This document shows positions 3,988 through 5,199 of a DNA stretch of 5,199 nucleotides, piece after piece (the stretch's first letter is position 1; the number at the start of each line of letters is the position of its first letter). The translations under genes and the position numbers were made by a program. The DNA is from Trebonia sp. (GTDB taxonomy: Bacteria > Actinomycetota > Actinomycetes > Streptosporangiales > Streptosporangiaceae), in the NCBI GenBank assembly GCA_030038035.1, contig JASHPP010000613.1, forward strand, positions 1 to 5,199, given 5' to 3'. The notes beneath the pieces are model-generated. The model did not search any database. It had not been told where the DNA came from and saw only the letters and a list, made by a program, of their open reading frames with translations.

Positions 3988-5199
3988 TCAGCTGACCAGC
4001 CGCGGGGTGAACGGCGTCCACGTGTGGCCTGAGTCGGTCGTCTCATACATCGGGGGCGGCGTGGCGCCCTGCGTGCCGGCGCCGAGGGACCACGCGAAGC
4101 CGGCGCTGGCGCTCACGAAGTCGATGGCGGCCCCGGGCTGGATGAACCGAATCCCTTGCCGAACCGCTGTCCAGGTCTGGCCGCCGTCTGACGTCGTGTA
4201 AAAGACCGTGCCGATCGACCCCTGCGAGCCCGCCGAGACCAGCACGCCGTGCAGTGGGCCGAAGAAATCGATCTGCGGGTACCGTCCCGACCCCGCCGGC
4301 AGCGGGACCGGCTGCCACGCCTGACCGAGATCCCGGGTGACCAGCAGGGTCGGCGTGCCCGCCGCTGGGGCCACGGTCACGAACCCGGTACCGCCGGTGA
4401 ACTCCGGCCCGGCGAGAAAGCACCCGCTGTCACCGCAGACGTCGGCGGGAAGCGGCAGCCGCTGCACCGCCCATGTGACGCCGCCGTCGCGGCTGACCAG
4501 GAGCTCGCCGGACAGGCCGGCGATGCACGCGCTGGTCAGCCACCCCGTTGTGGCGGAGGCGAACGTGATCCCGGTCTTGTCACACGTGACCGGAATCCCC
4601 GAGGTGCTGTCGCTGTCCATCGCGGGCGACTGGGCGACCAGCGACCAGCGCGCCCCGCCGTCGGTCGTCCGGTACACCTGGACCGGGTTCTCGCCCATCG
4701 CCGCGCCCTCGCTGATGAGCAGCCAGCCGTGATCAGGGTCCGCGAAGCTCAGCGCGCGCGCGTAGCCGGGAGCCTTGACCGGCGCCGTCTCGGTCCAGGT
4801 CCGGCCGCCGTTGTCTGTCGCGAACACATCGGTCAGGCTCACCGTCGAGGCGACCGGCTCCGGGGCGTTCACCGCGAGGTACGCGCGGGTGCCACTGAGG
4901 GTGTAAAGGACCTCGGTCGTCTCCGGGTTGGCAAGCGCCTTGCGCGCGGCTGTGGGAGTCACATCGGTCCAGGTCCGCGCGCCGTTCGTGGTCCGGACGA
5001 GCAGCACGACCGGGCTGGGCGAGACAACCGCGGGGTTTGTCGGGTAGGCCAGCGCCCATCCGGTGCTCGCCGCGGTCATCTGCACCGACATAAACCAGAA
5101 TGCCTTTCCGGCTGGCCGCGAAGCCGGGGCCGGCTGCCTTGCCGTGGGCGAGGCGCTCGCGCCGCCGGGCGGTACCGCGGTGCCCGCGCTCGCACAGCC
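3988..5199 (-). CDS. Secreted lipoprotein with seven-bladed Asp-box (BNR/YCF48-like) beta-propeller, 5' partial
   Basis: 403 residues are visible and the frame is open through the right edge, so the signal peptide lies outside. The first visible residues are Gly-Cys-Ala-Ser. The cysteine at residue 2 fits a lipobox, the point where lipoproteins are cut and lipid-anchored to the outer face of the membrane. A disordered Ala/Pro/Ser/Thr linker follows (about residues 3-31). Then seven Asp-box motifs (S/T-x-D/N-x-G-x-x-W) occur: residues 70-77 TTNGARTW, 128-135 TDNGGRTW, 178-185 TTDGGARW, 236-243 SRDGGVTW, 288-295 TRDLGQAW, 336-343 TSDGGQTW and 387-394 TTDSGHTW, 48-58 residues apart, as in a seven-bladed propeller. 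Most blades also carry a TGW/HGW-like turn. Cysteines at 206, 225, 255 and 260 could form disulfides. No sialidase Arg triad or FRIP motif is evident, so binding or scaffolding is likelier than glycosidase activity. The ATG at 5091 is internal, not the start. Confidence 0.88.
   Translation of the reverse strand, partial: GCASAGTAVPPGGASASPTARQPAPASRPAGKAFWFMSVQMTAASTGWALAYPTNPAVVSPSPVVLLVRTTNGARTWTDVTPTAARKALANPETTEVLYTLSGTRAYLAVNAPEPVASTVSLTDVFATDNGGRTWTETAPVKAPGYARALSFADPDHGWLLISEGAAMGENPVQVYRTTDGGARWSLVAQSPAMDSDSTSGIPVTCDKTGITFASATTGWLTSACIAGLSGELLVSRDGGVTWAVQRLPLPADVCGDSGCFLAGPEFTGGTGFVTVAPAAGTPTLLVTRDLGQAWQPVPLPAGSGRYPQIDFFGPLHGVLVSAGSQGSIGTVFYTTSDGGQTWTAVRQGIRFIQPGAAIDFVSASAGFAWSLGAGTQGATPPPMYETTDSGHTWTPFTPRLVS

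Noticed and set aside
1..5199. CRISPR array, tRNA/rRNA, or known defence, toxin-antitoxin or biosynthetic cluster
   Set aside because: No regularly spaced repeats, no tRNA-like CCA or cloverleaf arms, and no recognised partner genes were found.

Overview
This window looks like chromosomal DNA from a high-GC actinobacterium. The signs are very G/C-rich codon third positions, GTG starts, a lipoprotein with an Ala/Pro/Ser/Thr linker, and protein families typical of filamentous actinomycetes (an LLM-class flavin oxidoreductase, a coiled-coil NERD protein, a small helical actinobacterial protein of unknown function). The genus cannot be told from the sequence. There are no rRNA or tRNA genes, no CRISPR array and no intact mobile element.

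Layout, left to right. (1) Positions 1-159, minus strand: N-terminal 53 residues of a small hypothetical protein that runs off the left edge. (2) 160-310: intergenic, with an AT-rich promoter-like island near 198-245 and a GC-rich hairpin at 274-300 just after the next gene. (3) 311-1330, minus: LLM-class flavin-dependent oxidoreductase, starting at a GTG with no visible Shine-Dalgarno sequence. (4) 1331-1482: intergenic, containing an orphan strong Shine-Dalgarno-like site and an 11-codon mini-ORF. (5) 1483-2349, minus: class I SAM-dependent methyltransferase with a good GGAGG site. (6) 2495-3316, minus: NERD nuclease-domain protein with a charged N-terminal coiled coil. (7) 3317-3564: a 248-base divergent regulatory region with a 13-bp direct repeat and a perfect 32-bp palindrome. 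(8) 3565-3618 and 3615-3980, plus: a possible 17-residue leader ORF whose TGA overlaps the GTG of a 121-residue helical protein. (9) 3988-5199, minus: a lipoprotein with seven Asp-box (BNR) repeats, open at the right edge. Its lipobox cysteine is the second visible codon.

The three minus-strand genes NERD, methyltransferase and oxidoreductase point the same way, but gaps of about 145-152 bases separate them, so they are probably independent transcripts rather than one operon. I see no obvious shared pathway. The most unusual part is 3357-3618: direct repeat, perfect palindrome, Shine-Dalgarno site, tiny ORF and coupled small gene. It looks like a tightly controlled leader, possibly of mobile-element origin.
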